A DNA stretch of 54,486 nt from an uncultured Clostridia bacterium. GTDB lineage: Bacteria > Bacillota > Clostridia > TANB77 > CAG-508. The notes beneath the pieces were generated by a model. It worked only from the letters and a program-made list of their open reading frames with translations, ran no database searches and had not been told where the DNA came from. A program made the position numbers and the translations under genes. Below, in pieces: positions 1-8,245 of this stretch. Numbering within the stretch: position 1 is the stretch's first letter; each line of letters opens with the position of its first letter. The stretch spans positions 1 to 54,486 of the forward strand of contig CAKPCL010000008.1 in NCBI GenBank assembly GCA_934141605.1. Reading direction: 5' to 3'.

Positions 1-19
1 ATATAGAAAGCTATAATTA

Positions 20-42
20 AAAGACAGCATTAAGCTGCCTTT
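20..42 (-). terminator. Rho-independent terminator-like hairpin
   Basis: A 9-bp stem (one G-U on the minus strand, loop of 5) is followed on the minus strand by CTTTTAATT. It lies below the rho terminator and may serve read-through transcription leaving the window. No gene is seen between it and rho. Confidence 0.5.
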
Positions 43-202
43 ATTCTTATCTCTTATTATCACGACAAATTACTATTTTTTATTCCGTTTAATAAAGCAA
101 ATTTCACTTTTAAGTTATTATCTATTCATTTCATATCTTTAGTGTTTGAGTATTAATTCTTGTTATAGAGTCATTTTATATTTTAAAATTTTCATTTTTC
201 AA

Positions 203-244
203 TGCTTCAAGTGGTTTTTGTTTCTAAAAACCACTTATTAAGCA
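203..244. repeat. Perfect 11-bp inverted repeat in the rho 3' region
   Basis: AAGTGGTTTTT at 209-219 and its exact complement at 226-236 enclose a 6-nt loop, and outer TGCTT/AAGCA arms extend the pairing. It lies in a 364-bp stretch (1-364) with no convincing gene; the only other structures there are the two hairpins listed at 20-42 and 312-348. It could be a back-up terminator or a decayed mobile-element end. Confidence 0.5.
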
Positions 245-311
245 TGCCATTTTGTATTTCTAAAAATGTTTTTAATTTTTTTCAAAAATCTATTGGCTTT
301 TTATCAATAAT

Positions 312-348
312 AAAAACAACTAAAATTTGTTATATTTTAGCTGTTTTT
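312..348 (-). terminator. rho transcription terminator
   Basis: The minus strand reads a stem of AACAGCTAAAAT pairing with ATTTTAGTTGTT (one G-U), ending in a T-rich run. It starts about 17 nt after the rho stop codon. Confidence 0.75.
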
Positions 349-364
349 ATATTTTTATTAAACC

Positions 365-1717
365 TTATTTAAATCTACTAATATATGAATCAATACTATC
401 CAAAAATTCTTTATTATTTTTAGATTTTACCATCATAGAAATAACTTGTTCTGTAACATCAGCAACTGGCATACTATTCATAGCCTTACGCAAAGCAAAA
501 ACAGTCTCCTTTTCCTTAGCAGTAAGCAATAAATCTTCCCTTCTAGTACCAGATTTATTAATATCAATTGCTGGGAAAATTCTTTTTTCAGATAGTTTTC
601 TATCAAGATGAACTTCCATATTACCAGTACCTTTAAACTCTTCAAATATTACATCGTCCATCCTACTTCCTGTCTCAATTAATGCAGTAGCTAGAATAGT
701 TAAACTTCCACCATTTTCAATATTTCTAGCAGCTCCAAAAAACTTTTTAGGCTTGTGTAATGCTGCAGGATCCAAACCACCAGACAATGTTCTTCCTGAA
801 GATGGTATTGTTAAGTTGTATGCTCTTGCAAGTCTAGTAATACTGTCTAAAAGTATTACTACATCTTGGCCTTGCTCAACTAATCTTTTTGCTCTTTCAA
901 GAACCATTTCAGCAACTTTTACATGATGCTCTGGCAATTCATCAAATGTAGAATATATTACTTCACCTTTTATAGAACGCTTCATATCTGTAACTTCTTC
1001 AGGTCTTTCGTCAATTAATAATACTATTAATTTTTCTTCTGGATTATTTTCAGATATACTGTTTGCTATTTTCTTTAATAATGTTGTTTTACCAACTTTT
1101 GGAGGAGCAACTATCATACCTCTTTGCCCTTTTCCAATTGGTGACATTAAATCAATTATTCTCATTGAATATTCGTTACTTTGAGTTTCTAGTCTAATTC
1201 TTTCATCAGGATAAATAGGTGTTAATTCATCAAATCTTTTTCTTCTTGCAGCCTTTTCAGGAGATTCTCCATTTACTTCACCAACAAATATTAATGATGG
1301 GAATTTTTCTCCTTCTTTAAATCTTGATATTCCTTTAATGATATCTCCAGTGTCCAATTTAAATCTTCTTATTTGAATTACTGATATGTATACATCTTTT
1401 GGACTTGATAAATAATTTTCTCCTCTTAAAAATCCATATCCGTCTGGTAATATATCAAGTATTCCTTCAACTATTTCGTCACCTTCATTTGTAAGTTTGT
1501 ATCCAGATAAATCTTGTTTATATTCATCGGAATTAATATCATTATTACTTACACTACTTGTATTGTTGTTTATACTTACTGGCTTTATATCATTGTTTAA
1601 TACTTGTCCTAATACTTCAACTAAATCTTCTTTTTTAAGCTTTGAAATATTTTTTATATTGTTTTCCTTTGCTAAATCTTTTAATTCACTTAATGTTTTT
1701 TCTTCTAAATTTATCAT
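365..1717 (-). CDS. rho: Transcription termination factor Rho
   Basis: Hexameric RNA helicase that ends transcription of untranslated RNA. The 450-residue protein has an N-terminal helical (SAP-like) segment at about 8-40, a low-complexity Ser/Asn linker at about 47-66, an OB-fold RNA-binding domain at about 80-150 (motif DGYGFLR near 92-98), then a RecA-type ATPase with Walker A APPKVGKTT at about 204-212 and LIDERPEEV at about 234-242. The ATG at 1717 is preferred because GGAGGA lies 4 nt upstream; the open frame extends to 1864 but those residues are unlike Rho. It reads away from divIC and has its own terminator. No CGG codon is used. The identification is secure. Confidence 0.97.
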   Translation of the reverse strand: MINLEEKTLSELKDLAKENNIKNISKLKKEDLVEVLGQVLNNDIKPVSINNNTSSVSNNDINSDEYKQDLSGYKLTNEGDEIVEGILDILPDGYGFLRGENYLSSPKDVYISVIQIRRFKLDTGDIIKGISRFKEGEKFPSLIFVGEVNGESPEKAARRKRFDELTPIYPDERIRLETQSNEYSMRIIDLMSPIGKGQRGMIVAPPKVGKTTLLKKIANSISENNPEEKLIVLLIDERPEEVTDMKRSIKGEVIYSTFDELPEHHVKVAEMVLERAKRLVEQGQDVVILLDSITRLARAYNLTIPSSGRTLSGGLDPAALHKPKKFFGAARNIENGGSLTILATALIETGSRMDDVIFEEFKGTGNMEVHLDRKLSEKRIFPAIDINKSGTRREDLLLTAKEKETVFALRKAMNSMPVADVTEQVISMMVKSKNNKEFLDSIDSYISRFK

Positions 1718-1861
1718 AATTCCTCCTAAAATATTATAAATTATATTTTGTATATTATTTTTGTTTTTTATATTTTTTCTTTTTTTGTGGGATTTTTTTC
1801 GAATTAAATAAAATACATTTATATTATAACATAATTTTCCAAAAAAAGGAAGTCTTTCTTT

Positions 1862-1890
1862 CAAAAAAAGAAAAAAGCGCTATTTGCGCT
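1862..1890 (-). terminator. Terminator after divIC
   Basis: On the minus strand AGCGCAAATAGCGCT (5-bp GC-rich stem, 1876-1890) is followed at once by TTTTTCTTTTTTT. It separates the yabP-yabQ-divIC group from rho. Confidence 0.75.
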
Positions 1891-1895
1891 ATAAA

Positions 1896-2168
1896 TTACA
1901 TTCCTTTATCTATATAAACTTTTTCGTTTGGATAATACATTCCTAGTTTTTCTCTTGCCATTTGTTCAATAAATTCCTTAGAATTTACATTTTCTTTTTC
2001 AGCAACTAATTCATCATTGTAGGCTTGTTGCTCTTCTATTTTTGTTGCAAGTTCTTTACTATTATCACTGTATTTGTTTAAAACCTTTTGTTGGTTAGCT
2101 AAGGTAAATATTGTATATGCTAATACTAGTATTATTAATAATCTTTTATATATTTTTTTATTTTTCAT
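1896..2168 (-). CDS. divIC: FtsB/DivIC-type septum formation initiator
   Basis: A 90-residue bitopic cell-division protein: a short basic cytoplasmic start (MKNKKIYKR), one transmembrane segment at about 9-23, then a coiled coil at about 27-60 and the family motif EFIEQMAREKLGMYYPNEK near 65-83. In Firmicutes DivIC works with FtsL and DivIB at the septum, and the gene is usually next to yabP and yabQ, as here. Length and order match the B. subtilis yabP-yabQ-divIC arrangement, so the call is firm even though sequence conservation in this family is low. Confidence 0.9.
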   Translation of the reverse strand: MKNKKIYKRLLIILVLAYTIFTLANQQKVLNKYSDNSKELATKIEEQQAYNDELVAEKENVNSKEFIEQMAREKLGMYYPNEKVYIDKGM

Positions 2169-2218
2169 CAGTATCTCTCCACTCTAAATTACATATAATA
2201 TATTTTTCTACATTTTAT

Positions 2219-2725
2219 TCAAAAATCCTTCTTATTTTTCGAAAAAAATATATTTTTTTGTGTTTTGAATATATTTTTTATATTTTTTTGATGATTTATT
2301 TTGATTCTTTTTATATTTGTTGTTATGGATTTTAGTGGTTTATATAAAATTTTCTTTAAAAATTTTATTATTGTTTTAAAGGGAAATATTATAATTGATA
2401 CTGTTTTTTCTATTATTTTTTTAAATATAAGTATTATTTTTACATTTATTTCTATGAAGTATTTGCTAAATACTAACATGTATATTAGACAGCCAAAGAA
2501 TACTCCTAAAAACATGTAGAATCTTATTTCACCATTGCTAAAAGTAAATATTGAGTATAATAAAATAAGTCCCGTTAAAATCCAAAATAGTATGTCTTGC
2601 AAATATGTAATAATGTCTGATGTTTTAAAACTTTTTCTTAATATTCTAAATATATCAAATAAAAGTCCTATTATTATTCCATTTATTGTAAATACTAAAA
2701 ATAAGTAAGCTTGGTTTGTGGCCAT
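2219..2725 (-). CDS. yabQ: Spore cortex biosynthesis protein YabQ
   Basis: A 168-residue membrane protein needed for spore cortex formation in B. subtilis. Four hydrophobic segments lie in the first 120 residues (about 7-28, 43-62, 68-88, 95-118), followed by a Lys-rich cytoplasmic tail. It starts 19 nt after the yabP stop and is followed by divIC, so it is probably one transcript. In B. subtilis it is made in the mother cell under sigma-E; I could not assign a sporulation promoter here. The tail is very Lys/Asn-rich, in keeping with the AT-rich genome. Confidence 0.85.
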   Translation of the reverse strand: MATNQAYLFLVFTINGIIIGLLFDIFRILRKSFKTSDIITYLQDILFWILTGLILLYSIFTFSNGEIRFYMFLGVFFGCLIYMLVFSKYFIEINVKIILIFKKIIEKTVSIIIFPFKTIIKFLKKILYKPLKSITTNIKRIKINHQKNIKNIFKTQKNIFFSKNKKDF

Positions 2726-2744
2726 AATTACATCAATCCTTTGT

Positions 2745-3041
2745 TTATTTAAAAATTTTACTAATTAGATTTCCTTTGTTTTTTTCTAATTCTTTATCAC
2801 TATATGCTAAATATGATATATCTCCTTCAATAATTACTTCTGATGTATCTATACTTAATTTGTTGATTCTTATATTTTCTCCTTTTACTGTTAGTAGTCC
2901 AAGTTCTGTTTCTACCATTACTACTTGGTCGTCAAAGCTTAATACATCGTTTACTCCTGATATACTTAGTTTTCCTCTGTTTTCTAGTATTAAATTTTGA
3001 ATTACACCTGTATTTATACTTTTTCTTTCATCAACAGTCAT
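2745..3041 (-). CDS. yabP: Sporulation protein YabP
   Basis: A 98-residue soluble protein of the YabP/YqfC family. The region at about 12-80 carries the short beta-strand pattern of the family (LILENRGKLSISGV, VVMVETELGLLTVKGE). It is the first gene of a yabP-yabQ-divIC group and starts at an ATG with an AAGG-type ribosome site. In B. subtilis the product is made early in sporulation in the mother cell; its biochemical role is unknown. Confidence 0.9.
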   Translation of the reverse strand: MTVDERKSINTGVIQNLILENRGKLSISGVNDVLSFDDQVVMVETELGLLTVKGENIRINKLSIDTSEVIIEGDISYLAYSDKELEKNKGNLISKIFK

Positions 3042-3182
3042 AATAACCTTCTTCCTTTCCTTGATTTCTCCTGATATTTATATATATTCATGGGTTGTCT
3101 TTTTTAGAACATTTTTAAATTGATAAATAAAAATATTAAAACATAAAAATTTTAACTTTTTTAAAAGTTTTGTAACGAAATG

Positions 3183-3211
3183 TTGAATTATGTAAAATAA
3201 TGGTATATAAT
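3183..3211 (+). promoter_or_regulatory. Sigma-A promoter of the metallo-hydrolase gene
   Basis: TTGAAT (3183-3188), 17 nt, TATAAT (3206-3211), followed by a leader of about 60 nt and AGGAGG before the ATG at 3279. Confidence 0.75.
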
Positions 3212-3278
3212 ATTGTCGTAACTTATTAATTAGCTTATAGTTTTATATAAGCAGCATAAAAATTTAGGAGGATTTTTT

Positions 3279-4730
3279 ATGATTGTAAAAGACAAAAATG
3301 ACTTTTACGCAGACCGGTATATGAGGCATGATAAAGTAACAGGTTCTTTTTATCTTTATTCTGTTCACTGGCCAAATGGAGAGAATGTACATTTCTTTCT
3401 TGAGGCTGGTATGAAACAAGGAGAAGACAATATAGGATTTTATAATGGATTTGTTCCTTTTAATACCTCTAAAATGTCATTTGGAATTATAACCCATAAT
3501 CACATGGATCATATTGGTTTGTTACCTGTTCTTGCACATCAAGGATTATCTTGTCCTGTATTTACTAGTTATTCTACAAGTTCACTTATGAAAATATCTT
3601 TGAATGATACAGTAAAAATTACAGACACAGATTTAGGCAGGCCGATTGCTTCTGAAGAAGATCTTGAAAAAGCATTAGGATTATTGGTTGGAACTACTTA
3701 TAAAAAGCAGATTAAACCACACAAAAATATTAGAATTACATTTTATTCTAATGGTCATCTTGTAGGAGCAACGGTTGTATTAATTGTTATAACATGCCCT
3801 GGCAAAGAGCCAATAACTATTATACATACTGGCGACTATAAGGATAGAAATATATTTTTTAATGTTGAAATGCCACCAAAAGCAGTGCGTGAACTTAATA
3901 TTTCTAATATAGTTTGCGAGTCTACTTATGGAAATGTAGACTCAACTGATCCAATGTTCAACAAATGCTTGAAGGACAACACAGTTGAAGCTATTAAAAA
4001 CGGAATGACAGTACTTTATCCAACATTTGCACAGGGCAGACATCAGGAAGCTTTGTTTAATATAAAAATGTGGAAGGAAAAAGGAGTTATTCCAGAAGAT
4101 ACAACAATCGTTGTAGATGGTAAAAGTTCACAGGAATACAATATGATGTATATGTATGGAAACCTTGGCATTAAAAAAATCATGAAGAATTTTATGCCAA
4201 AAGGATGTCTTTTTATTCCAAGAACCAAAAATAAGAATATGTTTAGAAAACAGATTCTTGAAGCGAGTGGACCTAAAATCATTTTAGCTCCTGGCGGGAT
4301 GGCATCATATGGTCCAATAACTTCTTACATTAAATATTGTATTTCAAGAAATGATGTCCTCATTCACTCACTTGGATATTGTTCTCCAGAGTCAACAATG
4401 TATAAGTTGCTTAATACTGGTGATGGAGAATCTGTAATGTACCAAGGTGAAGAAATTGTCAAGAAATGTTTAGTTAAGCAAACATCTGAAATGTCGTCAC
4501 ATGCACCTCGTAATGTTTTATTGAGATTCTTACAGTATTTTCCTAATACTGCATCTATCTCTATAAATCACGGTGCCCCTGATGTTCAATGTTTATTTAA
4601 AGAATTTTTATTAGAGCATCTTGATATACCTGAAGAGCAGATAACGGTTGCTGATCCACATTGGGGTGTTAGAATTGAGCCTTGTGGTATAACAGATATC
4701 TTTGAAACACATTTTGAGTCTATTTTGTAA
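3279..4730 (+). CDS. MBL-fold (beta-CASP-like) metallo-hydrolase, probable RNase
   Basis: A 483-residue zinc hydrolase. The metallo-beta-lactamase signature HNHMDH is at 73-78; further candidate metal ligands are GHLVGA near 157 and HTGDYKD near 187. The region at about 210-400 looks like a beta-CASP insert (ESTYGN, PTFAQGRHQE), ending in late His motifs (SSHAPRN, NHGAP). This architecture is typical of mRNA 3'-processing nucleases and RNase J-like enzymes, so RNA or DNA cleavage is inferred. It stands alone with its own promoter, an AGGAGG site and a bidirectional terminator. It holds one CGG codon, at residue 13, which must be read as sense; skipping the C there gives a stop three codons on. 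Its codon use is richer in GC than its neighbours, which suggests transfer. Confidence 0.8.
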   Translation: MIVKDKNDFYADRYMRHDKVTGSFYLYSVHWPNGENVHFFLEAGMKQGEDNIGFYNGFVPFNTSKMSFGIITHNHMDHIGLLPVLAHQGLSCPVFTSYSTSSLMKISLNDTVKITDTDLGRPIASEEDLEKALGLLVGTTYKKQIKPHKNIRITFYSNGHLVGATVVLIVITCPGKEPITIIHTGDYKDRNIFFNVEMPPKAVRELNISNIVCESTYGNVDSTDPMFNKCLKDNTVEAIKNGMTVLYPTFAQGRHQEALFNIKMWKEKGVIPEDTTIVVDGKSSQEYNMMYMYGNLGIKKIMKNFMPKGCLFIPRTKNKNMFRKQILEASGPKIILAPGGMASYGPITSYIKYCISRNDVLIHSLGYCSPESTMYKLLNTGDGESVMYQGEEIVKKCLVKQTSEMSSHAPRNVLLRFLQYFPNTASISINHGAPDVQCLFKEFLLEHLDIPEEQITVADPHWGVRIEPCGITDIFETHFESIL

Positions 4731-4739
4731 AAAATCTAA

Positions 4740-4770
4740 AAAAAGGCAAAGTTTTAACTTTGCCTTTTTG
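4740..4770. terminator. Bidirectional terminator
   Basis: AAAAAGGCAAAG and CTTTGCCTTTTT pair perfectly around a 4-to-6-nt loop, with T runs on both strands. It serves the plus-strand metallo-hydrolase gene and the convergent aspartokinase gene. Confidence 0.9.
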
Positions 4771-4801
4771 CTATATTTTATATATCATTAGATAATGTCT
4801 T

Positions 4802-5791
4802 CTAAAAAATTATATTATGCATTTCTTTTAAAATTTTATCTTCTACTATTCCTTTAAAATCAACTGAAATCTTAGATTCGGAAATGCTAAATTCAAGCAT
4901 TTCTAACTTATTATTTTGAATAATATCTAATAATTTTTTAATAAATTTATAATTTCTAATAATTCCATTACCAACAATAGAAATTCTAGAAATATCCTTT
5001 TTAACAACACTCTTAATGGTATTTTCTTCAATAATATCAGTAATAATTGTTCCAGCCTTATTATTAAAAGTAGATTTAGTTATAATAGGAATTTTAAACT
5101 TATCCCCTATTTCAGCACATCTATTATGAAGAACTTTAGCACCTTCACTTGAAATCTCCATCATTTCGTTATATGAAAGAGCTGAAAGTTTTTGAGCATC
5201 TTTTACTTTATTAGGGTCTGCTGTATATACGCCATCAACATCAGAAAATATATAACACTCTTTTGCATTTAATGCTGCTGCTATTGCAATAGCACTTGTA
5301 TCAGAGCCACCTCTTCCTAATGTTGTTATGTCTAAATTTTCGTTAAATCCCTGAAAGCCTGCAATTATGACAATTTTTTTATCTTCTAATTCTTTTAATA
5401 TTCTTTCTGTATTGATGTTTTGTATAATAGCATTTTGATTTGTATTATTTGTAAAAATTCCTGCTTGCCAACCGGTTAAAGATATTGATTTATAGCCCAT
5501 GCTATTTAACAAGATGCTTAATTTTGCTACTGATATCTGTTCTCCTGAACTAAGTAACATATCCATTTCTCTAAAATCCGGTGATTTGGTGGTTATCATA
5601 CCAAGTTCTTCATTTTTGCAAAGCTCTGTTGCTTCATTTATTAATTTATCTGTTGTTTTCCCTTGTGCAGAAAGTACTACAACTATATTATTTTCTTTAT
5701 TATACATATCAATAATTTTTTGGGCAACTATTTTTAGATTATCATTGTTTGCAACGGAGCTTCCGCCAAATTTCATTACAATTGTGTCCAT
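4802..5791 (-). CDS. lysC: Aspartate kinase with a single ACT domain
   Basis: Catalyses phosphorylation of aspartate, the first step towards lysine, threonine, methionine and diaminopimelate. KFGGSS is at residues 7-12, and the kinase domain (GWQAGI, TLGRGGSDTSA, SDVDGVYTADP) runs to about 240. The protein is only 329 residues, whereas the family is usually about 400 with two ACT domains. The remaining ACT (about 258-329) has the marks of ACT2 (ISIVGNGI, SESKIS, final LKEMHNIIF), so ACT1, which usually carries much of the amino-acid contact, appears to be missing. The start is supported by AAGAGGTGG upstream. A strong leader hairpin lies just 5' (5812-5859). The enzyme is clear; a specific feedback effector cannot be assigned. 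Confidence 0.9.
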   Translation of the reverse strand: MDTIVMKFGGSSVANNDNLKIVAQKIIDMYNKENNIVVVLSAQGKTTDKLINEATELCKNEELGMITTKSPDFREMDMLLSSGEQISVAKLSILLNSMGYKSISLTGWQAGIFTNNTNQNAIIQNINTERILKELEDKKIVIIAGFQGFNENLDITTLGRGGSDTSAIAIAAALNAKECYIFSDVDGVYTADPNKVKDAQKLSALSYNEMMEISSEGAKVLHNRCAEIGDKFKIPIITKSTFNNKAGTIITDIIEENTIKSVVKKDISRISIVGNGIIRNYKFIKKLLDIIQNNKLEMLEFSISESKISVDFKGIVEDKILKEMHNIIF

Positions 5792-5811
5792 TTTGGACCA
5801 CCTCTTTTAAA

Positions 5812-5859
5812 ATAATATATAGAGCCGTATTTTATTAAAAACATGACTCTATATATTAT
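5812..5859 (-). promoter_or_regulatory. Leader hairpin of the aspartokinase gene
   Basis: Arms 5845-5859 and 5812-5826 form a 15-bp stem (one G-U) with an 18-nt loop, ending about 7 nt before the ribosome binding site of lysC. On the minus strand the stem is followed by TTTTAAAAGAGG, so it could act as an attenuator or as a translation-controlling stem. It is too small to be a lysine riboswitch. Confidence 0.55.
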
Positions 5860-5900
5860 ATGGTTTTTTGGAAAGTTTTGTAACTACAATAATTCTTAAA

Positions 5901-5988
5901 AAAAGTTAATAGATAAATATTTTTAGTCAAAACATATCTGTGGCCTACCATATGGTCTTGACTTTCAAATATTTATCTATTAACTTTT
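5901..5988. repeat. 88-bp imperfect inverted repeat between prfB and lysC
   Basis: Outer arms 5901-5922 and 5967-5988 are complementary (AGTTAATAGATAAATATTT and its complement). Inner segments AGTCAA...ATAT and ATATGGTCTTGACT also pair, leaving a small loop. Both ends carry A/T runs, so it could be a bidirectional terminator or a small MITE-like element. It is not related in sequence to the long repeat at 13171-13637. Confidence 0.7.
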
Positions 5989-6017
5989 AAAAAATATTAT
6001 ATATTACTTCCAAAAAA

Positions 6018-7122
6018 TTACTTAATAGTATTCTTAAGAAAGCTCTCCATAAACCCATCTAAATCCCCGTCCATAACAGCTTGAACATTTCCAACTTCAT
6101 AATTTGTCCTATGGTCTTTTACCATTGTATATGGACAAAAAACATATGAACGAATTTGACTTCCCCATGCAATATCCCTTTGTTCTCCTTTTAAGTCCTC
6201 TATTTTTTCTTTGTGTTCTTGCTCTTTTAAATCAAACAATTTAGATTTAAGCATTTTCATTGCAGTTTCTCTATTTTGAATTTGTGAACGCTCAGATTGA
6301 CAGGCTACTACAATATTTGTTGGTATATGTGTTATTCTTACTGCTGAAGATGTCTTGTTGATGTGCTGTCCACCTGCACCAGATGCCCTATATGTATCTA
6401 TTCTTAAATCATCTGGATTTATATTTATTTCAATGTCTTCTGTTATTTCTGGTAAAACTTCTACTGATGCAAATGATGTATGTCTTCTTCCTCCTGCATC
6501 AAATGGAGATATTCTTACTAGTCTGTGAACTCCCTTTTCACTTTTCAGATATCCATATGCGTTTGGTCCTATAACTTCAAATGTTACACTTTTTATTCCT
6601 GCTTCTTCTCCCTCTAAGTAGTCTAATTCTTTTACTTCATATTCATTTTTTGTTCCCCATCTTGTGTACATTCTATATAACATTTCAGCCCAATCTTGTG
6701 ATTCTGTTCCTCCTGCTCCTGGGTGAATTGTTACAATTGCATTATTTGAATCATATTTGCCTGATAATAGTGTTTCTAATTCAAGCTTTTCAAGATTTTT
6801 CTGTTCTTTTTTTGTATTTTTAATTATATCCATTGCAATTTCTTCATCATAATCTTGTTGCACTAGTTCTGATAATTCTAGCAAATTGTTTATTTCTTTT
6901 TCAAGTTCTTTGTATTTATTATATTTTCCTTTTATTTTTTTGATTTCAGTTAATACTTTTGCAGTATTTTCAGTATCTTCCCAAAATTCTTGTTTTGTTG
7001 TTTGATCTTCTAAATCTTTTAATTTTATTTCTAAATTAGGTATGTCAAAGAGACTCACCTAAATTCTTTAATTTTTCATTTAATTCATTAAGTAATTTTA
7101 TTGTTTCTTCTAGCTCTAACAT
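6018..7122 (-). CDS. prfB: Peptide chain release factor 2, with programmed +1 frameshift
   Basis: RF2 releases the finished protein at UGA and UAA stops. The gene starts at the ATG at 7122 and reads 25 codons to CTT TGA C; a +1 shift at the TGA (7047-7045) joins it to the main frame for a 367-residue product. In that numbering the stop-codon-reading SPF tripeptide is at 205-207 and the catalytic GGQ at 250-252, the same numbers as in E. coli RF2. The GTG at 7058 that opens the downstream frame is only an artefact of the shift. It lies 24 nt after the stop of the DHHW-protein gene and may be co-transcribed with it. Confidence 0.97.
7044..7059 (-). other. prfB autoregulatory +1 frameshift signal
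   Basis: The minus strand reads AGGTGAGTCTCTTTGAC: an internal Shine-Dalgarno-like AGGTGA three nucleotides before the slippery CTT, then the in-frame stop TGA followed by C. Spacing matches the classic bacterial RF2 element, in which low RF2 activity lets the ribosome slip forward and make more RF2. Confidence 0.95.
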
Positions 7123-7146
7123 GCTTTGTTCTCACTCCCCTATTCT

Positions 7147-8235
7147 TTATTTTAGTGCTGTACTGTTATTTATTACTAATGTACTATACAAAAATAATAT
7201 ATCTTTTCCTTCAAAATCAACTAAATCTTTTAATATTTTTGGTGACACATATCTTGTATCTATCAATGTTATTTTGCTATATTCTTCAACCATCAATGGT
7301 ATTAAACTAGATGCGTATGAATCCCTAAATACTATTAATTCTTTATCTTCTCTGCCATTTGGATTTTTTATTTCTAATAATGCTGTTGCTCCTGATAGAT
7401 ATACATCGTACTTATCATATTCGTTTAATTTTGATAAATTATATATTGATGTAGTTTCGTTCTTTTCATAGTTATATACTTCACAATTTTTTATTGTATT
7501 ATTTGTCAAAATATTTATGTTATCTTCTTTAGTATCCACTGGTAATTGCCCAGAGTATACACCTTTGAATTTGCTTACTTCTTGCTTTTCAAATTCCTTT
7601 GCTATATTGAAATTCATATTCTGTGCCAGTTTTTCTGCTACATTTAAGATGTTTTCCTGTTTCCAATGAGAATCTGTGTAATAATAGCAGTTAAGGTCTA
7701 AACAATCAAATATGTCTATATATTGCATACCATTTAAATTGCTATTCATTATTTGCTTAATTTTATTATAATCTAATTTTAAATTTGATTTATTTATGTA
7801 ATAATTTTTGTCAGGAATAATTGTATAATATATTTTGTTTGTTTCATCTAAATATTTTGTATTTATTTCGTTCATTTTTTTTGTTATATTTTCAACTGAT
7901 TTTTCATTTAATGGATATAATTGTTCTACTAAAAAATCATTATATTTATATATATTATTTACATCTTGCTTTTTGAATAAGTTTAATTCAATGTTTGTTT
8001 TTAGTTTTCTAAAGCTTTCTCTTTTTACAAATTGATCCATTGCATATTGGTCAAATTTCTTTGCAAAATTGCCATTAAAAATTTCTTTAGATGTAAGTAT
8101 TGGAAATGTGGCAAGCTTTCTTCTTTCTGATATTGAAATTTGGTTATCTTCTTTTATTATATTTACAAATAACATGCCTAATGTTATAAATCCAAAAACA
8201 AATATTACTACTATATCTTTAATTTTATTTGTCAT
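7147..8235 (-). CDS. DHHW-family (AlgX/AlgJ-like) polysaccharide acetylation protein
   Basis: A 362-residue secreted, membrane-anchored protein: one N-terminal transmembrane helix (about 9-27) and an extracytoplasmic SGNH-hydrolase-like domain. The family motif appears as YTDSHW near residue 191, and a later FRDSYASS near 307 fits the catalytic serine region. It directly follows an MBOAT acyltransferase gene (10 nt gap), the usual partner: MBOAT moves an acetyl group across the membrane and the DHHW protein places it on an exported polymer. The polymer here is unknown. The start is supported by GGAGAAG. Confidence 0.82.
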   Translation of the reverse strand: MTNKIKDIVVIFVFGFITLGMLFVNIIKEDNQISISERRKLATFPILTSKEIFNGNFAKKFDQYAMDQFVKRESFRKLKTNIELNLFKKQDVNNIYKYNDFLVEQLYPLNEKSVENITKKMNEINTKYLDETNKIYYTIIPDKNYYINKSNLKLDYNKIKQIMNSNLNGMQYIDIFDCLDLNCYYYTDSHWKQENILNVAEKLAQNMNFNIAKEFEKQEVSKFKGVYSGQLPVDTKEDNINILTNNTIKNCEVYNYEKNETTSIYNLSKLNEYDKYDVYLSGATALLEIKNPNGREDKELIVFRDSYASSLIPLMVEEYSKITLIDTRYVSPKILKDLVDFEGKDILFLYSTLVINNSTALK

Positions 8236-8245
8236 TTGCTTCTCC

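Noticed and set aside
5792..5880. Lysine riboswitch upstream of lysC
   Set aside because: The leader holds one simple 15-bp hairpin and is far too short for the five-helix lysine aptamer.
7056..7058. GTG as the prfB start codon
   Set aside because: It lies inside the internal Shine-Dalgarno-like part of the RF2 frameshift signal; the ATG at 7122 plus the +1 shift gives 367 residues with SPF and GGQ at their usual numbers.
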